From positions 1 to 36,398 of the forward strand of contig JAHCIP010000020.1 of assembly GCA_026129165.1 (NCBI GenBank): a stretch of 36,398 bases of DNA. The letters run 5' to 3'. This document shows, piece by piece, positions 13,648-21,798 of this stretch (the first letter of the stretch is position 1; each line of letters starts with the position of its first letter). Below the pieces are notes generated by a model. That model was not told the origin of the DNA. It saw only the letters and a program-made list of their open reading frames with translations, and did no database searches. The position numbers and the translations under genes were made by a program. The stretch is from Anaerolineae bacterium. GTDB lineage: Bacteria > Chloroflexota > Anaerolineae > Epilineales > JAHCIE01.

Positions 13648-16600
13648 ATGTCTCAACGACTTGTTCTCCTCGCGCTCGTGCTGATCCTGGTTGCCTGCCA
13701 GGCCCAACCACCTACGCCACCCCCGACGCCAACCCCTCCGGCCGGTGTGTTCATTGACGCCTCGCGCAGCCTCGGCCAGGCCAGCCGCCTGGCGCTGGGG
13801 ACGAACCACGGGCCGTGGGCGGGCGTCTCGCCCGATGTCCTGCCGCTGTTCGACCAGTCGGGGCTGACGGTGATTCGCTGGCCGGGCGGCAACTGGGGCG
13901 ACGAGAATGACATGACGCCGCAACAGGTGGATGACTTCATCGCCCTCGCGCGGCGGATTAAGGCCGAGCCACTCATCAGCGTGCGGCTGCGCGGCGGGTC
14001 GGCTGAGTTGGCGGCGGCCATCGTGGACTATACCCTGCGCAAGGATTATCAGGTCCGCTACTGGTCCATTGGCAACGAGCCGAGCCTGTACGCGCCGACG
14101 GACGCGCAATGGGACACCGAGTTCTACAATAGTGAGTGGCGGCGCTTCGCCCAGGCCATGAAAGCCAAAGACCCGACCATCAAGCTGGTAGGCCCGGATA
14201 CACACCAGTTTACCGGCGAAGCGCAGGTGGACCCCAAGGATGCCAAGGGGCGCGACTGGCTGCGCGAGTTCCTCAAGGCCAACGGCGACCTGGTGGACAT
14301 CGTCGCCGTCCACCGCTACCCCTTCCCGGTCCAGCAGGGCGCGGGCGCGGCGACCCTCGATCAACTCATGGCTGACCCGCCGCGCTGGGACAGCCTGGCG
14401 CCGAACCTGCGAGCCGTCGTCAAGGCCAGCGCCGGCCGGGACATCCCCATCGCCGTGACCGAGTTCAACTCGCACTGGACCGGCGCGACCGGCGGCGAGG
14501 CCGGCCTGGACACCTTCAACAATGCCCTGTGGTTGGGCGATGTGCTGGCGCGGCTGCTGACCGGGCGCGTGGACCTGGTGACCCAGTTCAGCCTGTCGTC
14601 CAGTGGGTCGGTTGGCGGCTTCGGGCTGCTCAGCCGCTTCGAGGCCCGCCCGTCGTACTATGTCTACCAGATGGTCAAGGACTTCGGTCTGGACCTGGTG
14701 GCCGCCCGGTCCGATGCGCCCCGCCTGTACGCCTACGCCAGCCTCAAGGGTGACGCCTTGACCGTCCTCGTCAACAATCTGTCGGCCAGCCCGGTCACCC
14801 GCCCTCTCACCGTCAGCGGCTTCCAGCCGACGGGCCCGGCCCGCGTCACGCTATTCGATAAGGACCACCCTGCTCAGGCGCAGGCCGACCCGGCGGCGCT
14901 CAAGGCCGTCACCTTCCCCGCGTATTCCATGACCCTCCTCACCCTGCCCGGAAAGGCCACGACTATGCTTGCCCCGACCATCACTGACCCTACTACCGCT
15001 ACCCAAGCCATTCCCGCCGCTGCCTGGTCCCGTCCCCTCGGCCAGCCCTACCCTCAAGCGGGCAAGTCGCGCGTCGAGTACAAGATTGTGGACGACGGTC
15101 CCTGGGGCGGCGTCCCGCTGGGCGGCCTGGGCGCTGGCTCGATAGGCCGCACGCCGCGCGGCGACTTCGCCCGCTGGCACCTCGACCTGGGGAAGCATAC
15201 GTTCCAGCCCCTGCCCGCCAACCAGTTCTCCGTGTTCGTCCAGCAGGGCGACCAGAAGCAGGCCCATGTCCTGTCCACGCTCCGCCCCGATAGCCTCAAG
15301 GACTGGAACTGGGACTGGCCGGTCGGCGCGGGCACGTACTACGGCCTGTTCCCCAAGGCGTGGTACGTCTACGATTGGGACAAGGTCCCGGTCAAGCTGG
15401 TCCAGAAGCAGTTCTCGCCGGTCATCCCCGACAACTATCGCGAGAGCAGCTACCCGGTCGGCCTGTTCGAGTGGTCGCTCCAGAACCCGACCGACAAGCC
15501 GCTGACGGTCAGTGTGATGTTCTCCTGGCAGAACATGGTCGGCCGCGAGTGGGGACGCGACCTCCAGGGCGGCAATCTAAATCAGGCGTTCAAGCAGGAC
15601 GGGCTAACGGGGCTGGTGATGACCCGCGACGGTGACCGCGTCCAGGACGAGTGGGACGGCCAGTTTGCCCTGGTGACGCCCGACCAGCCCGGCGTCACCG
15701 TCACCTACCAGTCACGCTTTACCCTCAACGAGGCGGGCGGCGTGTGGACCGACTTCGCGGCGTGGGGGCGGCTGCGCAATGTAGACGACCGGACGCCGGC
15801 CGGCCGGGGGGAGGTCCTGGTGGGCGCGCTGGCCGTCCAGGTGGACCTGGCCCCCGGCGAGACGCGAGCCATCCCCTTCGCCCTGGCCTGGGACTTCCCT
15901 ATCACGGAGTTCGGCGACGGGACGCAATGGTACAAGCGCTACACCAAGTTCTACGGCACGACGGGCCGCACCGCCTGGGCCATCGCCGCCGACGGTATCC
16001 GGCAGCGCGACTCCTGGGAGGCGCAGATCGACACCTGGCAGAGGCCGATCCTCCAGGACACGGCGCGCCCCGACTGGTACAAGACGGCGCTGTTCAACGA
16101 ACTCTACTATCTGGTGGACGGCGGGACGGTGTGGGAGAACGGCCGCGTGGACGGCGGCGCGGGACCGGCGACACGGGGCACACCCCGTGAGGTCGGCCAC
16201 TTCGCGTTCATGGAGTGCTTCGACTACCCATTCTATAACACCTTCGACGTGAACTTCTACGCCTCGTATGCCCTGGCGCTGCTGTGGCCGGAACTGGAAC
16301 AGAGCATCATCCGCGACTTCGCCGCGACGGTGCCGCAGAGCGACCCGACGCTCAGGACCGTGGAGTGGAGCAAGAAGCCAGCGCCGCGCAAGACCACCGG
16401 CGCGCTGCCCCACGACGTGGGTATGCCGGGTGAAGACCCGTTTCTCAAGCCCAACGCCTACAACTTCCAGGACATCAACGTCTGGAAGGACCTCAATAGC
16501 AAGTTCGCGCTCCAGGTATGGCGTGACTACGTCATCACCAGGGATGAGACGCTGGTGCGCGACACCTGGCGCGATGTGGTCCAGGCCCTCGACTATCTCC

Positions 16601-17316
16601 ATACCTTCGACCGCGATGGCGACGGTCTGCCCGACCACGAGGGCTTGCCTGACCAGACCTACGACACCTGGCCGATGAACGGGGTCAGCGCCTACGCGAG
16701 CAGCCTGTGGCTGGCGTCGCTGGAAGCGGCGGTCGAGATGGGCAAGCTCGTCGGCGATAGCGATGCCTCCACCCGCTACGCGGCGTGGCTGGCGAAGGGC
16801 AAGCCGTCCTTCGAGACGAAGCTGTGGAATGGGCGCTATTATCTCTACGACTCCAGCGGCGGCCCGCACTCCGACAGCATCATGGCTGACCAACTGGCCG
16901 GACAGTGGTACGCCGACGCCACGGGCCTGCCGCCCATCGTGCCCGCCGAGCATGTGGCCTCGGCGCTCAAGACGATCTTCGACTTCAACGTGAAACGGTT
17001 TGGGGATGGCGACATGGGCGCGGTCAACGGGATGCGGCCCGACGGGACGATTGACACGTCGAGCGAGCAGTCGCAGGAGGCGTGGGGCGGGACCGTCTAC
17101 GGCCTGGCTGCCTTTATGCTCCATCGCGGCCTGCGCGACCAGGCGTGGGCGACGGCTCACGGCGTCTACAACGTGACTTATAACCGGGGCTACTGGTTCC
17201 GTACGCCGGAAGCCTACGATGTCCACAACAACTTCCGCGCCAGCCTGTACATGCGTCCGCTGAGCATTTGGGCCATGGAACATGCGCTGGATTGCCGATT
17301 GTGCTATAATAGATAG
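13648..17316 (+). CDS. Bifunctional lipoprotein: clan GH-A-like glycosidase fused to GH116 glycosidase
   Basis: 1222 residues. Signal peptide with lipobox LVAC (Cys17), then a short Pro/Thr linker. Residues about 35-435 form a (beta/alpha)8-type domain with IRWPGGNWGDE, the acid/base Glu144 in SIGNEPS and the nucleophile Glu272 in AVTEFNSH, like GH39/GH51-type clan GH-A enzymes; the exact family is uncertain. After a Thr/Pro-rich linker, residues about 457-1222 match GH116 (GBA2-type beta-glucosidase/glucosylceramidase): GGVPLGGLGAGSIGR at the start, nucleophile Glu856 in FMECFDYPFYNT, and acid/base Asp1006 in DQTYDTWPM. The 150-residue spacing is close to that of the characterised bacterial GH116. 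Both active sites look intact, so it should cleave glycosides at the cell surface and feed the ABC importer upstream. The start is supported by AGGGAG. Confidence 0.88.
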   Translation: MSQRLVLLALVLILVACQAQPPTPPPTPTPPAGVFIDASRSLGQASRLALGTNHGPWAGVSPDVLPLFDQSGLTVIRWPGGNWGDENDMTPQQVDDFIALARRIKAEPLISVRLRGGSAELAAAIVDYTLRKDYQVRYWSIGNEPSLYAPTDAQWDTEFYNSEWRRFAQAMKAKDPTIKLVGPDTHQFTGEAQVDPKDAKGRDWLREFLKANGDLVDIVAVHRYPFPVQQGAGAATLDQLMADPPRWDSLAPNLRAVVKASAGRDIPIAVTEFNSHWTGATGGEAGLDTFNNALWLGDVLARLLTGRVDLVTQFSLSSSGSVGGFGLLSRFEARPSYYVYQMVKDFGLDLVAARSDAPRLYAYASLKGDALTVLVNNLSASPVTRPLTVSGFQPTGPARVTLFDKDHPAQAQADPAALKAVTFPAYSMTLLTLPGKATTMLAPTITDPTTATQAIPAAAWSRPLGQPYPQAGKSRVEYKIVDDGPWGGVPLGGLGAGSIGRTPRGDFARWHLDLGKHTFQPLPANQFSVFVQQGDQKQAHVLSTLRPDSLKDWNWDWPVGAGTYYGLFPKAWYVYDWDKVPVKLVQKQFSPVIPDNYRESSYPVGLFEWSLQNPTDKPLTVSVMFSWQNMVGREWGRDLQGGNLNQAFKQDGLTGLVMTRDGDRVQDEWDGQFALVTPDQPGVTVTYQSRFTLNEAGGVWTDFAAWGRLRNVDDRTPAGRGEVLVGALAVQVDLAPGETRAIPFALAWDFPITEFGDGTQWYKRYTKFYGTTGRTAWAIAADGIRQRDSWEAQIDTWQRPILQDTARPDWYKTALFNELYYLVDGGTVWENGRVDGGAGPATRGTPREVGHFAFMECFDYPFYNTFDVNFYASYALALLWPELEQSIIRDFAATVPQSDPTLRTVEWSKKPAPRKTTGALPHDVGMPGEDPFLKPNAYNFQDINVWKDLNSKFALQVWRDYVITRDETLVRDTWRDVVQALDYLHTFDRDGDGLPDHEGLPDQTYDTWPMNGVSAYASSLWLASLEAAVEMGKLVGDSDASTRYAAWLAKGKPSFETKLWNGRYYLYDSSGGPHSDSIMADQLAGQWYADATGLPPIVPAEHVASALKTIFDFNVKRFGDGDMGAVNGMRPDGTIDTSSEQSQEAWGGTVYGLAAFMLHRGLRDQAWATAHGVYNVTYNRGYWFRTPEAYDVHNNFRASLYMRPLSIWAMEHALDCRLCYNR
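17302..17310 (+). promoter_or_regulatory. Extended -10 promoter inside the end of the glycosidase gene
   Basis: TGC-TATAAT at 17302-17310 within the last codons of the glycosidase gene. The 12 bases TTGTGCTATAAT are identical to those at the tig promoter. It could give the molybdenum hydroxylase gene its own transcript, free of the sugar repressor. Confidence 0.55.
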
Positions 17317-17392
17317 GCGCAGGTCACGCGCTTGCCAGGTATGATTTCCCCTCGGTACCGATACTCGAATACCGCTACGAAGGAGACGCTCT

Positions 17393-19672
17393 GTGAGTAC
17401 GCCTGTCACATTGAAAGCCGTCGGTCAACGCATCCCCCTGGCGGATGGTCTGGAGAAGGTCACCGGCAAGGCCAAGTTCGCGGCCGATGTGAGCTTCCCC
17501 GGCCTGCTCTACGCCCGCCCGATTCTCAGCCCCTATGCCCACGCTCGCATCACCAGCATTGACAAGAGCGCGGCCCTGCAGGTTCCAGGCGTCGTCGCCG
17601 TGATCACGGCGGAGGACCTGCCGGTCAAGCGGCCCGCGTCGAGTCGCAACAGCGCCATCCTCGCGCGGGATCGCGCCCTGTTCCGGGGCCAGCCTGTCGC
17701 CGTGGTGCTGGGCGAGACGGAAGCCGCCGCCCAGGACGGCGTGGACGCGGTCATGATTGACTACGACCCGCTACCCGCCGTGGTTGACCCGGTCGAGGCC
17801 ATGCGAGACGACGCGCCCTCCGTGTGGCCCCAGGGTCTGCCCAAGGGCGACTCGATGGCCGACGCGCACGCCGGGGCGGCCGCCGAGCAGGGCGAAGCCG
17901 AGCGCCAGGGCAACATTGTCAATACCGTCCACTTCAAGCATGGCGATGTCGAGGCTGGCTTCGCCCAGGCCGACGTGGTCATCGAGAAGACGTATCGCAC
18001 CGGCATCGTCCACCAGGCCTACCTGGAGCCGTATGCCGCGGTCGTCACCCACGACGCGCTGTCCGGCCAACTGACCATCTACACGACCACCCAGGGCCAG
18101 TTCGGCGTGCGCGACGAAGTCGCCAAGCTCCTTGGCCTGGAGCGTGGCAAGGTGCGTGTGGTCCCCATGAAAGTCGGCGGCGGCTTCGGCGCCAAGTATG
18201 GCGTCATCGAGCCGCTCGTCGCCGCCTGCGCTGTCATCAGCAAGCGCCCGGTCAAGATGGTCCTCAGCCGCACCGAAGATTTCCTGGCTACCACACCCAC
18301 CCCGGCGACCGTGTTTGAATTGAAGACCGGGGCCAAGAAGGACGGTACGCTGACCGCGATTCAGTCCCGCGTGGTGGTGGACACCGGGGCCTTCCCCTTT
18401 GGGCTGCACGGCATCATCGCCATTCTGCTGGGCGGCTACTACAAGTTCGCCAACATGGATATTGAAGGCTTCGAGGTGGTCACCAACAAGCCAGCCATTG
18501 GCGCGTACCGCGCGCCCGGCTCGCCCCAGGCCACCTTCGCTATCGAGTCGCAGATGAATGAGATGGCCGACGCGCTCGGTCTGGACCCGTTGCAGTTCCG
18601 CCTCCAGAACGCTGTCGAGACGGGCGACATGATGCCCAACGGCCAGCCCTGGCCGCATATCGGCCTCAAGTTGGTGCTGGAGCAGATCGCGCAGCACCCG
18701 CTGTGGACAGGCCGCACGCCATCAGCCAACGGCCAGAAGCGCGGCGTCGGTTTCGCGGTGGGCGGCTGGCCCGGCGGCACCTCACCCGCCTCGGCGGTCT
18801 GCCGCCCCGACTCGGATGGCATGGTCAACATCCACATCGGCTCGGTGGATATTAGCGGCTCGAACAATGCCATGATCGCCATCGCCGCCGAAATCCTGGG
18901 CGTGGACCCCAGCAAGATTCGGATTATCGCTGGCGATACCGACAGCGGCCCCTACGCGCCTCCCAGCGGCGGCAGCCAGATTACGTACACCGTCGGCGCG
19001 GCGGTCAAGCGCGCGGCCGAGGAAGCGCGGAAGCAATTGCTCGAAGCGGCGGCGGAACTGTTTGAGGCCAGCGTGGATGACATGCAAATCCAGGACGGCC
19101 AGGTGTCGGTCAAGGGCGTGCCCAACAAGCAAATGTCCATCGGCCAGGTGGCGGGCCGCGCCATGAGCGGCCGCACCCGCACGCCCCCGATTCTGGGCCA
19201 GGGCGGCTCGTCCATCAAGGACCAGGCCCCTGGCTTCGCGGCGCACCTCGTAGAAGTCGCCATTGACGGTGACACGGGCGAGCTGACGCTGGAGCGCGAT
19301 GTGGTGATCCAGGACGTGGGCCGCGCCATCAACCCGCTCATTGTCGAGGGCCAGATCCACGGCGGCGCGAGCCAGAGCGTGGGCTATGCCATTCTCGAGG
19401 AGATGCGCTACGACGAGGGCGGCCAGCTTCTCAGCGCCAGCTTCATGGACTACGCCATGCCCTTGTCGAACAATATGCCCGACTTCGAGGTGGTCATGGT
19501 CGAGAACCCGACGCCGGACGGCCCGTTTGGGGCACGCGGCATCGGCGAGCCGCCCATCATCGCCGCCCCGGCCGCCATCGCCAACGCGGTCCAGGCCGCC
19601 ACGGGAGTCCGCATCACCGACCTGCCCATCACCGCCGAGAAGCTCCACCAGGCGCTCCACAACGGCCAGTAA
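17393..19672 (+). CDS. Molybdenum hydroxylase large subunit (xanthine/aldehyde/CO dehydrogenase family)
   Basis: 759 residues from GTG 17393, with AGGAG at 17381-17385. The N-terminal a/b hammerhead (about 18-125: VTGKAKFAADVSFPGLLYAR) is followed by the molybdopterin-cytosine-dinucleotide-binding domains: VGGGFGAKYG, AYRAPGSPQATFAIE, GGSQITYTVG, and the catalytic Glu719 in GARGIGEPP. It lacks the AYRCSFR signature of true CO dehydrogenase, so it is more likely an aldehyde, purine or other heterocycle dehydrogenase. The usual partners, an FAD subunit and a 2Fe-2S subunit, are not adjacent on either side. They must be encoded elsewhere, or this protein works with non-standard partners. It ends at a 38-bp palindrome shared with the convergent transporter gene. 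Confidence 0.93.
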   Translation: MSTPVTLKAVGQRIPLADGLEKVTGKAKFAADVSFPGLLYARPILSPYAHARITSIDKSAALQVPGVVAVITAEDLPVKRPASSRNSAILARDRALFRGQPVAVVLGETEAAAQDGVDAVMIDYDPLPAVVDPVEAMRDDAPSVWPQGLPKGDSMADAHAGAAAEQGEAERQGNIVNTVHFKHGDVEAGFAQADVVIEKTYRTGIVHQAYLEPYAAVVTHDALSGQLTIYTTTQGQFGVRDEVAKLLGLERGKVRVVPMKVGGGFGAKYGVIEPLVAACAVISKRPVKMVLSRTEDFLATTPTPATVFELKTGAKKDGTLTAIQSRVVVDTGAFPFGLHGIIAILLGGYYKFANMDIEGFEVVTNKPAIGAYRAPGSPQATFAIESQMNEMADALGLDPLQFRLQNAVETGDMMPNGQPWPHIGLKLVLEQIAQHPLWTGRTPSANGQKRGVGFAVGGWPGGTSPASAVCRPDSDGMVNIHIGSVDISGSNNAMIAIAAEILGVDPSKIRIIAGDTDSGPYAPPSGGSQITYTVGAAVKRAAEEARKQLLEAAAELFEASVDDMQIQDGQVSVKGVPNKQMSIGQVAGRAMSGRTRTPPILGQGGSSIKDQAPGFAAHLVEVAIDGDTGELTLERDVVIQDVGRAINPLIVEGQIHGGASQSVGYAILEEMRYDEGGQLLSASFMDYAMPLSNNMPDFEVVMVENPTPDGPFGARGIGEPPIIAAPAAIANAVQAATGVRITDLPITAEKLHQALHNGQ

Positions 19673-19698
19673 GGTCTGCTCGGCAAGCCATTTCAACG

Positions 19699-19736
19699 AC
19701 AACCTCCCGAAGGTTCGCGAACCTTCGGGAGGTTGT
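19699..19736. terminator. 38-bp perfect palindrome between convergent genes
   Basis: Fully symmetrical from 19699 to 19736 around GCGC (core AAGGTTCGCGAACCTT). It lies 26 bases after the hydroxylase stop and 27 bases from the stop of the minus-strand transporter, so it should serve both transcripts as a bidirectional terminator. Confidence 0.85.
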
Positions 19737-19763
19737 GCTTTGGTCAACTTGGCTCAGTTACCC

Positions 19764-21572
19764 CTACAGCGGCCAGAGTAGGCGCGCGGCGAACACGACG
19801 ATAACGCCGACCAGGATCGTCAGCGGCGTGCCGACCTTGACGAAGTCGCCAAACTGGTAGCGGCCGGGGCCGTAGATGAGCAGGTTGCCGTGGTGGCCGA
19901 TGGGCGTGAAGAAGGCGGCGACCGAGGCCATCGCTACGGTGACGACGTAGGCTTCGGGCGGGTGGCCCAGGCCCTGCGCCAGCGCCACCGCCACCGGACC
20001 GAATAGGGCGACGGTGGCCGAGTCGGACATGAGCTGCGTCACCAGCCCGACGAGCAGGAAGATGGCGAGCAAGATGACCGTCTCGCTCCAGCCCCCGAGG
20101 GCGCCCTGGAGCCCGTGGGCGAGCAGGTCGGCCGCGCCGGTCTTCTGCATGGCCGCGCCCAGCGGAATCGCGCCGGCGATAAAGACATAGATGCGCGTAT
20201 CAATGGCGCGGTAGGCCTGGCGGGGCGTGATGCAGCCGGTCAACACCATGGCCACCGCGCCCGCTAGCGAGGCGATCTCCAGCGGCAGCAGGCTGAAGGC
20301 AGCAACCAGGACCGTCGCCAGCATAATAATACCCGCCAACCGCGCCTTGCGGCGAGGCCGGATTTCGCCCTGGAACGGGACGAGCATGAGGAAGCTGGGA
20401 TCCTGGGCCACGCGAGCCAGGTCGGCCTCGCCCCCCTGGAGGACCAGCACGTCGCCCTCGCGCAGCCGCGTGCGAGCCAGTTCCTGTCGCAAGTAACCCT
20501 GCCGCCGCCAGAGGCCCACTACAATCGCGCCGTACCGCTTGCGGAAGTCTACCTCGGCCAGGGTGCGGCCAATCAGGTCGGAACGCGGCGCGATGACGGC
20601 CTGCACCAGTTGGTCCGTCACCTCCTCGGCCTCGGTCGCGCCGTTCTCGCTGGCCTCGCCGTACTTCTCGACGGGGTGCAACTCGATGCCCCCCTCCTGA
20701 CGAAAAGCGACCATATCCTCCGGCGTGGTGTGAATCAGGAGGACGTCCTCGGCCTTCATCTGGTGGTGGGTAAACGGCCCCTTCAACCGCTGGCCCTCGC
20801 GCAGCCAGCCGGCCACGGTAAACTGATAGTCCTCGTTTTCCTTGACCTCGGCCAGCGTCTGCCCCAGCCAGGGCGAGTCCGGCAGGATTTTGACCTCAGT
20901 AAAGTAGTTGTCCAGGCGGAAGCGGGCAGCGGGGTCCTCACCCGTCTCCCGGCTAGGCAGGAGAAAGCGGCCAATGAGCAGCATAAACAGCGTACCAGCG
21001 AGGGTGATGGCGAGGCCGATGGGGCTGATGCTGAAGATACCCAGGCCGGGTCGGCCAGCGCGTTGGAGAACCCCGCTGGCGATGAGGAAGGCGGGCGCGC
21101 CGATAATGGTGATACAGGTGCCGAGGGAGGCGGCGAACGACAGCGGCATGAGCAGCTTGGAGGCGGGGATGTTCCGCTCGCGCGATAGGTTTAGCGTCAC
21201 CGGCAGCATGACAGCGGTGGTGGTGACGTGGTGCGTGAAGGCCGACAGCAGGGCGACGGCGAGCATGATAACGCTGACGGCGCGGTTGTAGGTGTGGCCC
21301 GCCAGCCGCCCGATCCAGCCGCCGATGAGGTCGGCCAGGCCGGTCTGGTGAAACGCGCCGCTCATGACGAAGATGCTGGCAACGATGATGGCCGGCTCGC
21401 TGCCGAAGCCCGCCAGCGCCTCGTCGGGCGTGAGAATGCCGGTCATGGCGAGGGCTAGGATGATGAGCAGCGCGACGACGTCATTGCGCAGCCGCTCGGT
21501 CATCAGGAGGGCAAACGAGGCGATCAGAATCGCGAAAAACGCGACTTGCTGAAAGGTGAATTGGGCAAGCAA
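19764..21572 (-). CDS. SLC13/DASS-type anion transporter with two RCK_C (TrkA-C) domains
   Basis: 602 residues. The two membrane halves (residues about 1-205 and 390-602) carry DASS-like repeats: FTHHVTTTAVMLPV with SLGTCITIIGAPAFLIASG in the first, MSDSATVALFGPVAVA with FTPIGHHGNLLIYGPG in the second. Between them lie two RCK_C modules (about 215-295 and 305-390: DSPWLGQTLAEVKENEDYQFTV; RSDLIGRTLAEVDFRKRYG), which usually bind ligands and gate the transporter. Substrates of such proteins include sulfate and dicarboxylates; I cannot choose. The start is TTG 21572 with AGGAGAG shortly before it. A 14-bp hairpin and a heptad repeat separate it from murA upstream, so it may have its own promoter. 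Confidence 0.9.
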   Translation of the reverse strand: MLAQFTFQQVAFFAILIASFALLMTERLRNDVVALLIILALAMTGILTPDEALAGFGSEPAIIVASIFVMSGAFHQTGLADLIGGWIGRLAGHTYNRAVSVIMLAVALLSAFTHHVTTTAVMLPVTLNLSRERNIPASKLLMPLSFAASLGTCITIIGAPAFLIASGVLQRAGRPGLGIFSISPIGLAITLAGTLFMLLIGRFLLPSRETGEDPAARFRLDNYFTEVKILPDSPWLGQTLAEVKENEDYQFTVAGWLREGQRLKGPFTHHQMKAEDVLLIHTTPEDMVAFRQEGGIELHPVEKYGEASENGATEAEEVTDQLVQAVIAPRSDLIGRTLAEVDFRKRYGAIVVGLWRRQGYLRQELARTRLREGDVLVLQGGEADLARVAQDPSFLMLVPFQGEIRPRRKARLAGIIMLATVLVAAFSLLPLEIASLAGAVAMVLTGCITPRQAYRAIDTRIYVFIAGAIPLGAAMQKTGAADLLAHGLQGALGGWSETVILLAIFLLVGLVTQLMSDSATVALFGPVAVALAQGLGHPPEAYVVTVAMASVAAFFTPIGHHGNLLIYGPGRYQFGDFVKVGTPLTILVGVIVVFAARLLWPL

Positions 21573-21601
21573 GGCCAGTCTCTCCTGGTCATGAGTATTT
21601 C

Positions 21602-21637
21602 AGAGGCGTGACAGAACTTAGGGTCTGTCACGCCTCT
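21602..21637 (-). repeat. 14-bp hairpin in the leader of the transporter gene
   Basis: AGAGGCGTGACAGA (21602-21615) pairs perfectly with 21624-21637; eight-base loop. On the minus strand it lies about 30 bases before the transporter start and could be the murA-side terminator or a leader structure. No T-run follows. Confidence 0.6.
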
Positions 21638-21684
21638 CCTTGCCTGCCCTATAGCAAGTCTCTCGCCACGCCTGGGGCGACAGG

Positions 21685-21794
21685 GGACGGAAGACGAAGG
21701 ACGGAGGACCGAGGACGAAGGACCAAGGACCAAGGACGGGAGACGAAGAAGCCCTAGCCGTTGATCTTCCGTCCTCCGTCCTTCGTCCTTCGTC
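21685..21794. repeat. Heptad-periodic inverted repeat, GGACGAA type, downstream of murA
   Basis: Nine uninterrupted 7-mers from 21685 to 21747 with consensus RGACSRA (GGACGGA, AGACGAA, GGACGGA, GGACCGA, GGACGAA, GGACCAA, GGACCAA, GGACGGG, AGACGAA). Four antisense 7-mers follow at 21767-21794 (TTCCGTC, CTCCGTC, CTTCGTC, CTTCGTC). The 17-mer at 21693-21709 pairs perfectly with 21771-21787. On the minus strand it begins five bases after the murA stop. Confidence 0.9.
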
Positions 21795-21798
21795 TATC

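Noticed and set aside
15712..17409. Long minus-strand open frame (565 codons) opposite the glycosidase gene
   Set aside because: It is antisense to a protein with clear catalytic motifs, has no family features and an Arg/His/Val-rich composition typical of the mirror frame of GC-rich coding DNA.
17771..18697. Minus-strand open frame opposite the molybdenum hydroxylase
   Set aside because: Antisense to conserved cofactor-binding motifs; no independent coding evidence.
17393..19672. Aerobic CO dehydrogenase large subunit (coxL)
   Set aside because: The form-I AYRCSFR active-site signature is absent; the segment reads AYRAPGSPQ and no coxM or coxS is adjacent.
21685..21794. CRISPR array
   Set aside because: Direct 7-bp units without spacers and with inverted arms; no cas genes in the window.
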